NCBI GenBank assembly: GCA_031290985.1
Contig: JARLJW010000008.1
Span: forward strand, 1 to 64,000
Length of the DNA stretch: 64,000 bases
Direction: 5' to 3'
Source of the DNA: Verrucomicrobiia bacterium
Lineage (GTDB): Bacteria > Verrucomicrobiota > Verrucomicrobiia > Limisphaerales > UBA11358
Shown here: positions 49,271-62,100 of the stretch, piece after piece
Layout: each line of letters begins with the position of its first letter
How positions within the stretch are numbered: the first letter of the stretch is position 1
Position numbers and translations under genes: made by a program
Notes under the pieces: generated by a model
What the model saw: the letters and a program-made list of their open reading frames with translations, nothing else
Told to the model about the DNA's origin: nothing
The model's database searches: none

Positions 49271-49611
49271 CGGTGCCCATTTTCTGGCTGGCGTGTCTAA
49301 TTTTCACCGTCTGCGGCACCTCGGCAAAGCCCCGGACCATCAGACGGCGGCGCGGCTGATGCACCCGCTGGGCGCGCGGCGGCACCCCAATAGACGCCAG
49401 TTGAAACGAGGACGCCAATTGGAACGATGCCATCCGCAGGTTCATCGTTGCGGCGGTTGCCGGGCTCGGCACGAAACTTTGATTGTGAAATTTTCTGGCC
49501 ACGCAGGTTTACCCGCAACTCGTGTGCCAGAAAAACTAGCTTGATCGGAAGAAAAACCGCCGTTTGCAAAAATTTCCCAATGTCATTTCCGACCGGCATT
49601 GATTGCCGGGT

Positions 49612-50265
49612 TCAGTCATTTTCAGCGCCGGGATTTTCCCATTCCGGATAGACCGCTGGCGGGAGCTGCCCGCGCCGGATGAGTTCCTGCAGATCACGGA
49701 TGATCGTGCGCCGGGCGACCTTGAACTCCCGCGCGAGGGCGGAGATGTTGGGCCGTTCGCTGGACGGGCTTAAGCGCGCCAGAATCTCGTTCTGCCGCGC
49801 CAGCCGGTCGGTGGAACGGCTCAACAGCTCGGGCGCATCAATGCGCCGTGACCGTTCCAACGCTTCAAACTGCCGGATGATCTCAGTATCGGCACATTCC
49901 TGCAGCGCGGTCGCCACCGTGCGCCTCAGTTCGCGGATGTCCACCGGCTTGGGCAGGCAGTAATGCGCCCGGCGCGGCCCCTGCAACGCGGCCATCTGCT
50001 GCCGCACTTCCAGCGCCCCGGAAACGATGATGACCGGCACATGCGGCAGCAATTCCTTGAATTCCGGCAAAAAATCCAGCCCGCGCTCGCCGCCCTCGAG
50101 CACATGATCCAGCACCAGTGCATCGGGCTGGATCTGCGGCAGCAGCGCCAGCGCGGCGCTGCCGGTCTTCACGCGGGTGAGCCGGCAATGGCCCAGCGCC
50201 TCCTCGTAGATCTCATATTGCAGGTCGTCGTCCTCGATGATAAGCAGATGTGGTTTTGGGTTCAT
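49612..50265 (-). CDS. Response regulator with receiver domain and C-terminal HTH
   Basis: LLIIEDDD, ALVLDHVLEGG, LPKPVDI; NISALAREFKVARRTIIRDLQEL. Confidence 0.88.
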   Translation of the reverse strand: MNPKPHLLIIEDDDLQYEIYEEALGHCRLTRVKTGSAALALLPQIQPDALVLDHVLEGGERGLDFLPEFKELLPHVPVIIVSGALEVRQQMAALQGPRRAHYCLPKPVDIRELRRTVATALQECADTEIIRQFEALERSRRIDAPELLSRSTDRLARQNEILARLSPSSERPNISALAREFKVARRTIIRDLQELIRRGQLPPAVYPEWENPGAEND

Positions 50266-52052
50266 GGCTTTACCGGAAGGATCAGGGTGAACGTGCTACC
50301 CGCGCCGGGTTCCGATTCCACGCCCAGGCCGGCCCCCATTTTCCTGGCGAGTTCATAGACCATCGAAAGGCCCAGGCCGGTGCCGCGGCGCGCCGACAGG
50401 TTTTTGGTCGTGAAAAACGGCTCAAAGATCCGTGCGCGGATCTCCGGGGTGATGCCCGTGCCGTGGTCGTGCACGGAGGCCAGGATGAAACGCGCCGCCG
50501 CGGCGGGCGGCAGCACCAGTTCCGCCGGCAAACTTTCCACCAGCCGGGTGCGGATCTCGATCTGCTTTCGCCCGGTCATCGCCTCGTTGGCGTTGAAGAT
50601 GAAGTTGAGCAGGATCTGCTGGACAAAATCACGCGGCACGGAGACCGCCGGCAGGTTTTCGCCGGGTTGAAACTGGACATCTGCCTCGTGCAGGAAGCGG
50701 TCGCCGAGCAGCCGGCGGGTGTCGGCCACCACGGCGTTGAGGTCGCACGGCGCGGCCGGCGCGTCATTGCTGCGGCTGAAGCCCAGCATCGCGTCCACCA
50801 CTTCCGCCCCTTGTTGCACCACCGTCTGGATGCGCCCGGTGCGGGCGCGAATCTTGTCCGGGTCGGCCAGGTTGTCCTCGATGATCTGCGCCGAGCCCTT
50901 GATGATGGACAGGATGTTGTTGAAGTCATGCGCGATGCCGGCGGCCAGCGTGCCCAGCGCGTTCATCTTCTGGCTGTGCAGCAGTTCGCGGTTCGCCAGC
51001 TCGAGCTGGCGTGTGCGCTCGGCCACCAAGCGCTCAACCGCGGAATGGCTCTGCTGCAACTGGCGATGGCGGTTCAACGCCAGCGCGGCAAAGAACACCG
51101 AAACCACCAGCGCCAGCCCCAGCACCGCGACCAGCCGCGATTCGCGATACCACGGCACCACCACCGTGAAATCCGTTTCCGCGGGGATGGTTTCCACATT
51201 CCCATTGCGGTCCATCGAACGCACTTGGAACACGTGCCGGCCCAGCCCCAGCCCGGAAAACGCCACGGGCACCGCCGGTTGAAACGATGACCACGCACGT
51301 TCGTCCAGCCGGTAGGAAAATAGCAGGTCGCCCGGCGCGGTTTGATCCAAGTGGTCGCGCCCCTGAAAACGCAGCGTAATAACCGAATCCTCCTGCACGC
51401 TTGCACGGTTGAACCCGGTGGCCAGGATTTCCGACCGGGGCGCATCCGTGTCGGCATCCGGCTCATAGCGGCTCCAGCCTTGGTCGGTTTCGGCAAAGAC
51501 CGCGCCGGCTCCATCCTCCTGCACGGATAATACTTCGTCCGCCGGGAGGCCGTCCGCGCTGGAGTTCATGAGCCACGCGCCCCGCGTGAACCGGAGCAGT
51601 CCACGCGCGGTCGCCACCCACAGCGTGCCATCGCGGGTCGTGGTCAGCGAATGGATCCGCCCCGGCGCATCGCGCGTCGCCAGCCAGTCGCGCCCGTCAA
51701 ATTCCCAGATGCGGTCCGGGGTGGCGCACCAGACGCGGCCATCCGCCGCCCCGGCGAATCCGACCGCTTCTTCCGGACCGATTTGATTCGTGGAAGCGAA
51801 CACCCGCCATTGGCCGCGATGACGCCACGCAACGTGATTGCCGCCGCCCAGCCAGACATCGCCCGCCGGGTTGGTGAAGGAAACCTGCCAGACGGCGACG
51901 CCGGCGATTTCCGGCGGCACGGCAAAATTGGTGGTGGCCGCCGGCGGCGGGCGCGGCGGCGCGGGCTGCCAGATCTTCTCCGGCAACGCGGGTGCGGCCC
52001 AAGCCGGCAACCCGAGCAGCACGGCGCACAAGAGCACGGCGCGTGGATTCAT
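50262..52052 (-). CDS. Sensor histidine kinase with periplasmic propeller/Y_Y_Y-like region
   Basis: FSYRLDERAWSSFQPAVPVAFSGLGLGRHVFQVRSMDRNGN; H-box GIAHDFNNILSIIKGSAQ; GTGLGLSMVYELARKMG; ATGA overlap with response regulator. Confidence 0.9.
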   Translation of the reverse strand: MNPRAVLLCAVLLGLPAWAAPALPEKIWQPAPPRPPPAATTNFAVPPEIAGVAVWQVSFTNPAGDVWLGGGNHVAWRHRGQWRVFASTNQIGPEEAVGFAGAADGRVWCATPDRIWEFDGRDWLATRDAPGRIHSLTTTRDGTLWVATARGLLRFTRGAWLMNSSADGLPADEVLSVQEDGAGAVFAETDQGWSRYEPDADTDAPRSEILATGFNRASVQEDSVITLRFQGRDHLDQTAPGDLLFSYRLDERAWSSFQPAVPVAFSGLGLGRHVFQVRSMDRNGNVETIPAETDFTVVVPWYRESRLVAVLGLALVVSVFFAALALNRHRQLQQSHSAVERLVAERTRQLELANRELLHSQKMNALGTLAAGIAHDFNNILSIIKGSAQIIEDNLADPDKIRARTGRIQTVVQQGAEVVDAMLGFSRSNDAPAAPCDLNAVVADTRRLLGDRFLHEADVQFQPGENLPAVSVPRDFVQQILLNFIFNANEAMTGRKQIEIRTRLVESLPAELVLPPAAAARFILASVHDHGTGITPEIRARIFEPFFTTKNLSARRGTGLGLSMVYELARKMGAGLGVESEPGAGSTFTLILPVKP

Positions 52053-52162
52053 CCGTCGCGAGTATTCCATCCTCGCCCGCACCTGTGCAACCAAAAGGAC
52101 GGGTGTGCGTCGAGACGCACAGTTTGCATTATCAGGCGGCGGGATAAACTTTAGACCGACTG

Positions 52163-52927
52163 ATGAAAGTTCATGCCCCCATCCGCACCACGTCAACGCG
52201 TGCGTTCACGTTGATCGAACTGCTGGTGGTCATCGCCATCATCGCCATTCTGGCCGCCCTGCTCATGCCGGCATTGGGAACCGCCAAGGCCAAGGCAAAA
52301 GCCGCCGGTTGCACCAGCAACCTGCGCCAGCTTGCACTCGGGTGGAGAATGTACGCCGACGATAACATCGGCACTTTGGTGGTGAACCTCCCCCAGCCCA
52401 GCAACAGCACATCGTGGGTGACTTGGAATACCGCAACCAATCCGAATCAGGCAACCGGCATCAGTCAGGGGCGCCTTTTTCCTTATGTCGTCAACCCAAT
52501 GGTCTATGACTGTCCAGCGGACCAGCCGCCCACGAACGGCTTGACCCGGTTGAGCTATTCGATGAATGGCTGGATGGGCAGCCGGGCCATGAACCAATCC
52601 GGGCCGGCCACCGGTAACGAAGCTTACCGCACTTTCGTGCGCGAAGCGGAGATCGCGAACATCGGCGGTGCCTCGCGCTTCTGGGTGATATCCGATGAGG
52701 ATCCCAGCACCTTGGATGACGGCTGGTTCCTGGTGACCATGGATGACAGCCGGCCATTCGCCAGTTTCCCAGGCATCCGGCATCAGCGTGGCGGCGCAAT
52801 GAATTTTGCCGATGGCCACGCCCAAATGTTCCGGCTGCACGATCCCGCCAGCGTGCCCGGCGGCAAGCAAATCAGTTCCACCAACCCCGACTGGCTCCTG
52901 TTCAAGCAGATGACGACTGACCGTTGA
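52163..52927 (+). CDS. Prepilin-type N-terminal methylation domain protein (pseudopilin)
   Basis: [37 protein letters not shown]. Confidence 0.9.
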   Translation: MKVHAPIRTTSTRAFTLIELLVVIAIIAILAALLMPALGTAKAKAKAAGCTSNLRQLALGWRMYADDNIGTLVVNLPQPSNSTSWVTWNTATNPNQATGISQGRLFPYVVNPMVYDCPADQPPTNGLTRLSYSMNGWMGSRAMNQSGPATGNEAYRTFVREAEIANIGGASRFWVISDEDPSTLDDGWFLVTMDDSRPFASFPGIRHQRGGAMNFADGHAQMFRLHDPASVPGGKQISSTNPDWLLFKQMTTDR

Positions 52928-53157
52928 AACATCTTGAAACACCCAACAAAACACAACTTATGAGCCGTCATAATTTTCCCGAACCAAGCCTCCAATCCGG
53001 CCAGCAAATGCTGCGTGTTTCTTGGCTGGTGAATTGCAAGAAATGTCACACAAATGTTGATATTTTAGGATTGCTTATCCTTCAAGGTTCCACTAAACAA
53101 GAAAGCGTCGCTCAGAGAGAAATTTCCAACCGGGTAAACTCCAAGAAACCAAGACTT

Positions 53158-56100
53158 ATGAAACAGCTTTCCACCATTGTGCCCAGGTTCATCGCGGTCG
53201 CTTTTGCCATCGCCACGGCGCTCGCCGCCGCCCCGGCACAAGCGTCCTGCACGCCGCCGCCGGCGGGCATCATTGCGTGGTGGCAGGCTGAGAGCAACGC
53301 CCTAGACATCATCGGCGGCAATAACGGTTCCGTCCCGGCGGGGGTGACTTTTGGCCCCGGCGAGGTTGGCCAAGCCTTCAACTTCGCAGGTAATGCCAAC
53401 ATCACCGTCCCCAACCAGCCGACCCTCAACCCCACCAATCAGTTGACCGTTGAATGCTGGATCTATCCCCGGGCCCGCGCCGCTTTTACCTGGCCCCAAG
53501 ATGTGGTCACCAAAGATGGTGAATGCGTCAACCGGCAATATATCCTCGGGATCGACAACAACAACAGCCAGGGTACCGGGGCGGGTATTTTTGAATCCAC
53601 CGTCTGGCTTGGCAGCGGGGCGGTACCGGTTAGTGGGGCGACGGTCGTGCAGACGAATACCTGGTATCACGTGGCGGTGACCTATGACGGGGCGCTGCTT
53701 AAACTCTATGTCAACGGGGCTGTGGATGGCCAAGTGGCGGTCACCGGCCCGATTGTCACCGGATCCGAACCCGTCCGGCTGGGGGGTGGCGCTCCCAGTG
53801 GCTGCACCCCTTACTTCTTTAATGGGATGCTGGATGAACCCGCCATTTATAACCGCGCCCTCGCCTCCAACGAGATCGCCGCCATCTATCTCGCCGGCTC
53901 CGCAGGCAAATGCACGCCAGCCGCTACCGGCCCGGTCATCACCTTCCAGCCGACCAACCTTACCGTTGTCGCCGGCAGCACGGCCACCTTCAGTGTGACC
54001 GCCACCGGCACCGCCCCGCTCGCTTACCAGTGGAGCCTTAACAATACCAACTTGCCCGGGGCGACCAACGCCACCTTGTTAGTACCCAACGTCCAACTCT
54101 CACAGAATGGCTCCTTTTACTCCGTCCTTGTGTCCAACCCCGCCAATTTCGTCGTCAGTTCCAATGCCTTCCTGACCGTTTCTTCACCAGCGCCGCCGCC
54201 GTCTTGCACGCCGCCGCCGGCAGGCATCGTCGGCTGGTGGCCAGCAGAGAACAACGTGACAGACATCATCGGCGGGGACAATGGCGTATTGTCGGCCAGC
54301 GGTGCCACTTTTGCCGCTGGCGAGGTCGGCAAAGGTTTCCGGCTGGATGGCACCAACGGCTATGTGCAAATCCCTGATTCCGCCGCGCTGCGGCCGACTA
54401 ATGTCACTGTCGAAGCCTGGGTCTGGTTGGATCCGGCAGTGACAGGTTCCGCCGGCGAATACATCATCTTTAAGCGTAATACTAGGACATCGCTTTATGA
54501 GGGTTATTCCCTGGCCCAATATATGGGTCATTTTCAATTCAGCGCCACCCGCAACGGAAACCAAGTGAGCGCAAACTCCACGACCGTGATCCAACGCGGC
54601 ACTTGGTATCATGTGGCGGGAACTTACGATGTCAATACACTGACAGTATACGTCAATGGTGTGGCTGAAGCCTCGGCAGTTGCCGGGTTTGCCTTGGACT
54701 ACGACACGCTCCCTGTCTACTTTGGCACGTCGGGTGAACCGGCACCGAACCGAGGAATGCTAACCGGCGTCATTGATGAGCCATCCATCTACAACCGCGC
54801 GCTCGCTTCCAATGAGATCGCCGCTATCTATCTCGCCGGCGCCGCCGGCAAATGCACGTCGGTCCCGGTCGCGTCTGCGGTTCCCGCCATTTACAACTTC
54901 GCCCCGGCAGCCGGTTTCAACGGAACGGTGGTCACCCTGTCGGGCACCAACTTCAGTTCCACGCTGGCAGCAAACATCGTTTACTTTGGCGCGGTGCGAG
55001 CGACGGTTACTGCCGCCAGCCCGGCCAGCTTGACCGTGACGGTGCCGACGGGCGCAACCTACGCGCCCATCACCGTGACTGTCGGCGGGCTGCAAGCCTG
55101 TTCGAGCCAGTCATTTGAACCGACCTATGCTGGCAGCGGTTCAAATATCACCACCAGCAGCTTTGCGCCGAGTTTCAATCTCAGCACACCCGGCGGCCCC
55201 GGTCAAACCGTGATCGCCGACCTTGACGGAGATGGCAAGCCCGATGTGATCGTGGCCGACGTTTATAACAACACCATTTCGATTTTCCGCAATATCAGCA
55301 CCAACGGAACATTGTCCGCCAATTCATTTGCACCACCGGTCAACCTGCCGGCGACTGCGGGGAGCTATAGTCCAAGCGTCATCGCAGTGGCCGATGTGGA
55401 TGGCGACGGCAAACTGGATATCATCGCCACGGAGTCTGGTGATAATCTGGTCTCGGTTTATCGCAATACCAGCACACCCGGCAATCTCAGTTCCAACTCG
55501 TTTGCGGCCCGGGTGGATTTCCCGACGGGTGTGCAACCACAGGGAGTTGTCGTCCGGGATCTGGATGGAGATGGCCGGCCGGACATGGTGGTGCCCAACA
55601 GCGGCGACGGAACGGTTTCCCTTTTGCAAAACATCGGTGCACCGGGAACGCTGACAACCTATTCGTTTGCGCCGAAAATTGACATCGCCACCGGCGCCGG
55701 TGCCGACCGGGTGGCCGTGGGCGATCTGAACGGCGATGGCCGCCCTGATTTGGCGGTGGCCAACGGCAACGCCGGCACCGTGTCTGTGCTGCAAAATATC
55801 ATCACTTCGCCGGGCAGCTTCACCGCCGGCTCGTTCGCCCCGAAGATCGACCTCGCCGTTCCATCGGGTGCAATCCAAGTGACGATTCTGGATGTGGATG
55901 GTGACGGCAAGCCGGATCTTGCGGTCACGGCCTATTTGCCGCAAACCTTCTCCCTGATTCAAAACCTGAGCACAGGTGGAAATCTAACATCCAATTCCTT
56001 CGCCCCCCGGATCGATTATCCCCTCAATGGCCGTGGCCATACGATTGCGGTCGGTGATATTAACGGTGATGGCAAGCCCGACCTGATCGTGGACACGGAG

Positions 56101-59100
56101 TTAAACAGCCTGCTCAACATTTTCCAAAACGTCAGCACACCTGGTACTTTGAACAACAATTCGCTGGCCAGCCAGGTGGAGCTCGCGACCGGCTGGAACG
56201 CCTGGGGCGTGTCCGTCGGCGATCTGGATGGCGATGGCCGTCCGGACCTCATTTTCGCGAACAGCTATGACAGCACACTTCAAATCTACCAAAACCAGAT
56301 GCCGTTCGCCACGCCACCGCCGCCGCCGCCGGCTTGCACACCCGTTCCCGCCGGCATCGTTGGCTGGTGGCAGGGTGAAGGCAATCCCAATGACCTGATC
56401 AGTTCAAACAACGCCACGCTCTTCGGCGGAGCAACTTACGCGGCCGGCGAGGTCGGCCAGGGGTTCCGCCTCGATGGCACCAACGGGTATGTGCAGATTC
56501 CTGATTCAGCCGCGCTGAAGCCGGCCAATGTCACCGTCGAGGCCTGGGTCTGGCTGGATCCGGCCATCAACACGACCACCAACCAAAGAACGGAATGCAT
56601 CATCTTCAAGAAAAACAGCTGGGACTTCCTTTTTGAAGGCTATGAGCTCGTGAAAGAAAGCCTGCCGAACGGTGACGGCACATATACCGACCACTTTTCC
56701 TTCGTGATCACCAGCAGTGGCAATCAAATCATCACCCACTCCACCACGGCGGTTCAGCGCGGAAAATGGTATCACGTTGCCGGCACCTATGACGGCACCA
56801 CGCAGACGCTGGTAGTCAACGGCGTGGCGGAGGCTTCCGCCTATGCGGGCTTTGCCTTGGACTACGGCACGCGACCGGTTTTCCTCGGCACCTCCGGCCA
56901 GCCGGCTCCGTATCAATCGATGTTCGCGGGTATCATCGATGAGGCTTCCATTTACAACCGCGCCCTCACGACCAATGAACTCGCCGCCATCTACCTCGCC
57001 GGCAGCGCGGGCAAGTGCTACTCACCCGTGGCACCGATGATCACCGCCCAGCCGACCAATCTCACGGTGACCGTGAACAACACGGCGGTGTTCAACGTCA
57101 CGGCCCAAGGCACATCGCCGCTCTATTATCAATGGAGCTACAATGGCACCAACATTCTGGGCGCGACCAATTCTTCGCTCACGTTGAACAACATTTCGCC
57201 CGCGTTCGCCGGAAATTATTCCGTGCTGGTTTCAAACTTTGTCGGGACGGTGACCAGTTCGAACGCCACGCTCACCGTCCTCGTTCCGGCGGTGCCGCCG
57301 TCGATCCTTGCGCAGACGCCCAGCCAGATCGTGCTGCTCGGCAGCGCGGCGACCTTTACCGTCACGGCGGGCGGCTCCGCCCCGTTGAGCTATTTCTGGG
57401 AGCGCAACAACGTGCCGATCCCCGGCGCGACCAATGCCAGCTACACCCTGCCCGGCGCGCAGCTCGCTGATTCCGGCAGCAAGTTCAGCTGCCTGGTCAC
57501 CAATGCTTACGGTTTCGCCGCCAGTACCAATGCCACGCTCAAGGTCATTGACACCGTCTCGAACGACCTGTGCAGCGGCGCGGTGGTCATCACGAGTTAC
57601 AGCTACACCAACGTCCAGTCCACCGTGAAAGCCAGTTCCTACGGCGATCCCCTGCCCGACTGCATCGATGGCTTTGGCAATGGTGTGTGGTACCAGTTCA
57701 CCCCGCCCGTCAGCGGACTGCTGCTCGCGGATACGCTCGGCAGTGACTTTGACACCGGCCTGGCCGTTTACACCGGGAGTTGCGGTTCATTCACCGAGGT
57801 CGCGTGCAACGATGATTACGACGGCGTGACTTCGGCCCTCAGCCTCCCGACGACGGCCGGCACAACGTACTATCTCCTCATTGGCGGCTATGACGGGCAT
57901 GTGGGCAACCTGGTGTTCCATCTGAACTACCAGACCCCGCCCGCATTTGACGTGCAGCCCACGAATATTTCCGTGGTCGTCAGCAGCAATGCCACCTTCA
58001 CCACGGCCATCTCCGGCACGCAGCCCATCAGCGCCCAGTGGTATTTCAACAATACGCCGCTCGTCGATGGCGGACGCATCAGCGGTTCTACGAACCCGGT
58101 CTTGAACATCGTCAATGTGAACCCGAATGACGGTGGAAATTATTTCATCATCGCCTCGAACTTCCTCGGCGTGACCACCAGTTCCGTGGCGGTGCTGACC
58201 CCGGTCATCCTGCCGCCGGTCATCCTCGTGCCGCCGGTCAGCCAGTCCATCGTCACCGGCGCGAACGTCACGTTCACCACCGTGGTCTATGGCACGCCGC
58301 CATACACCTATCAGTGGAGCTTGAACGGCAACCCGCTGGCCGATGACGGTGTGCGCATTTTCGGTTCCAGCACGGGCAGCCTGACCGTTTCCAACCTCAC
58401 CACGGCGGACGCGGGCAGTTACTCGCTGACCGCCACCAACGTCTCCGGTTCTGCCAGTGCATCCGCCACGCTGGTGGTGATGGTGCCGCCGGTCATCACC
58501 GTGCCGCCGGTTGGCCGCTCTGTGCCACCGGGTCTGCCGACGATTTTCAACGCCTCGGTCGCTGGCATTCCGACGCCGGTTTACCAGTGGCAATTGAGCG
58601 GCACCAATCTTCCCGGCGCGACCGGCAGCAGCTATACGAATCCGGCGGTGGGCATCAATGACCTTGGATATTATCAGGTCATCGCCAGTAACGTGGTTGG
58701 CAGCGTGACGAGCAGTGTGGCGCAACTGACCTTCGGCCCGGTGGCCGCGTGGGGCAGAAACCTGAACAACGAATGCCTGCCGCCACCCGGCTTGAGCAAC
58801 GTGGTTGGGGTCGCGGGCGTTAATATGGCCAGCATCGCGATTCATGGAGATGGCTCACTCGCGTTCTGGGGCGGCAACTCGGGCACAAATGCTCCCGCCA
58901 GTGCAACGAACGTTGTGCAACTGGCGCTCACCGGCGGTACCGGCAATTATGCGTTGCGCAGTGACGGCACGGTGGTTGGCTGGACCGGTTATCCGCCGCC
59001 GGTGTTGAGCAATGTTGTTTCCGTGGCGGCGGGAAATCTCTTTGCGCTGGCTTTGCGCACGGAAGGCACGGTCGTAGGCTGGGGCAGCGGTGCCGCCAGT

Positions 59101-62100
59101 GTCGTGCCCGCCGGTCTGTCGCGGGTGGTGGCAATTTCTTGCGGCAACACGCACTCGCTCGCGTTGCGGAGCAATGGCACCGTCGTGACGTGGGGCAGCG
59201 GCACGGGCACGAATCTGCCTCCTGGCATCAGCAACATCGTCGCCATCGCTGCGGGCTTTACGCACAGCCTTGCGTTGCGGGCCAACGGCACCGTCGTCGC
59301 TTGGGGCAGCGGCACGGGCACGAACGTACCGGCGGGATTGACCAACGTTACGGCAATTTCCACCGCCACCATGCCATATCAGTCGCTGGATCTGGCGTTG
59401 CGGGCCAACGGCACAGTCGTCGCGTGGGGCGACATTTCTTTCGGTGAAACCAATCCGCCGGCGGCGTTGAGCAATCTCCTTTCTGTCGCCATTGCCGCCG
59501 TGCCCAATCACGGACTGGCGCTTGTAAATGATGGCAGCCCGCAGATTCTCCAGCCGCCCGTCGGTCTCACCGCCTACACCGGGCGTGACGTAACATTTCG
59601 CGGCACCGCCGTGGGCGCGGCACCGCTGGCATACCAATGGCTGCTGAACGGTACGAACATCCCCAATGCGACGAACACCAGCCTCATCCTGTCCAACATC
59701 CAGCTGGCCAACGCCGGCAATTACCAGTTGTTGGTCAGCAACTCCATCAACACGGCCCTCAGCCTGCCCGCGCCCGTCACGGTCATCAGCAACAGCGCCC
59801 CGTTCTTCTTAAGCCAGACGACGGTTTCCGCTACCAATATCTATCAAGCTGGCAGGGTCACCTTCAACAGCGGCACGGTGCTCGGCAGCGGGCCGCTGCG
59901 TTATCAGTGGTTCTTCTCGGCCACGAATAGAAATTACGTGCCGGTGCCGGCGGCGACCAATGACACGCTCACCTTCGACCCGGCGCTGGCGGTGCAGACG
60001 GGAAATTATTACATCGCCATCAGTAATCTGGTCGGTGGCGTCACCAGCGCGCCGGTCGGCATCCGCGTCTTGTTCGCCCGCGCCTGGGGCTATCAGGCCG
60101 TCAGCAATCCGCCGGTCAATGTGACCAATTGCATCGCCCTCGCCACGGGCGGTGGTTCGGCCAGTTTAAACGGCCATTATCTCGCGCTGGGGTCGGATGG
60201 CAAAGTCACGGCGTGGTCCAGCGGTTCAACGTTTTATGGGGAAACGAACGTCTCCGCCTTAAGCAATTCCATCGTCACCGCCATCGCCGCCGGCTATCAA
60301 GAATCGCTCGCCCTCAAATCGGACGGAACCGTTTACGCCTGGGGTTATGGCGGCTACGGCCAGACCAATCCGCCGGTTGGCTTGAGCGGTGTCACGGCCA
60401 TTTCCGTTGGCGGTTACCATGACCTTGCCTTGAAGGCGGATGGTACGGTCGTCGGCTGGGGTGATGTTCTGCAGGCACCGAATTACGGGCAGGCGACCAA
60501 TAATCCCGCCGCCACCAATGTTGTCGCCATTGCCGCCGGCCAGCAACACAGCCTTGCGTTGCGCGCCGATGGCAGCGTGGTGGCCTGGGGCTATGGCTCG
60601 GATGGGTCAACCTTGATTCCCTTTGGCGCCACCAATATCGTTGCCATTGCTGCTGGCAATGGCTTCAGCGCGGCCTTGCGCGCCAACGGTACGGTGGTGG
60701 AATGGGGGGGTCTGGGCAATTACCCCGTGCCGCTCAACCTGAGCAATGTCGTCGCCATTTCCGGCTCCGGCACGCATTTGACGGCGCTCAAGAATGACGG
60801 CACCGTCGTCACTTGGGGCTATCAGTATGCGGGCTTGGCCTCGAACAACCTCCCCGCCGACTTGACTAATGTCGTCGGCCTGGCCAGCGGCGGCGATCAT
60901 GACATCGCCCTGTTTGGCACGCGCGCGCCGGTCTTCACCGTGCAACCGTGGAACCGCGCGGTGATCGTCTCCAAATCCGCCTACACCACCATCACGCTGG
61001 CCGCCAAATGCGCCGGGGTCCAACCCGTGCGTTACCAATGGTTGTTGAACGGCACGAATTATCCCAATGCCACCAATGATACCTTGACCCTGCGCAATGA
61101 TGGCCTTGGAGGCCCCGGCCAGTTCCCGGCGGGCGCCTACCAGCTCGTGGCCAGCAACGCGTATGGCGTGACCTTCAGCAAGCCTGCCAAAGTCACCATC
61201 GTGATTCCGCTCGGCGAAGCTGTCGATGCCACCAACCTCGTCTGGACTTCCACCGGTTCCACCCCGTGGTATGGCCAGACCAACATCACTCATGACGGCC
61301 TCGACGCCGCGCGCAGCGGCGGCATTGGCGGCTCGCAGGAAACCATCCTGCAAACCACGCTCGCCACAAACTTCTCCGGCTTTGCCACCTTCTGGTGGAA
61401 GGTTTCCTCGGAACAATTCTTCGACACCTTGGAATTCCGCGTGAACGGAACCGTGCAGGCCACCATCTCGGGCGAGGTGGACTGGACCCAGGCCAGCATC
61501 CCCATCCCCGCGGGCACCAACCTGCTGCAATGGCGCTATTCCAAGGACGCCTCATTTGATTCCGGCCTCGATGCCGGGTTCGTGGATCAGTTCGCCTTTG
61601 TCGCCGGTCCACCCATCATCACCAACCAGCCCAACTCGGTGGTCGTCAATGCCGGGGCCAACGTGACCTTGTCCGTCGCCGCCGTCGGCGCCCCGCAATT
61701 AAAATACCAATGGTGGAAGGATGGCAACGCCGTCGGCGGCAACAGCCCCGTCCTGGCGATGAACAACGTGAGTCGCGCCAACGCCGGAAATTATTGCGTC
61801 ACCGTCACCAACCTTGCCGGCAGCGTGACCAGCAGCACCGCCGCAGTACGCGTCGTCGCCCCGCAATTGCTCGGCTCGCCGCAATTGCTCCCCGACGGCT
61901 CGTTGCAGTTGATCGCGACCGATGCCAATGGTGGCACGCTGACGGACGCCGACCTCCCCAATTTCGAGGCCCAGGCCAGCTCCGACTTGGTGAACTGGAC
62001 CACGCTGCCTGATGCCTTGAGCCTCACGAACGGCAGGTTGCAGTTGCAAGACACCTCGCGGACGAATTTCACGACGCGCTTCTACCGCATCATTGAGCAC

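Noticed and set aside
52924-53157. N-terminal extension of the giant ORF
   Set aside because: Start at 53158 gives a clean signal peptide; the upstream in-frame stretch is AT-richer leader without export signal.
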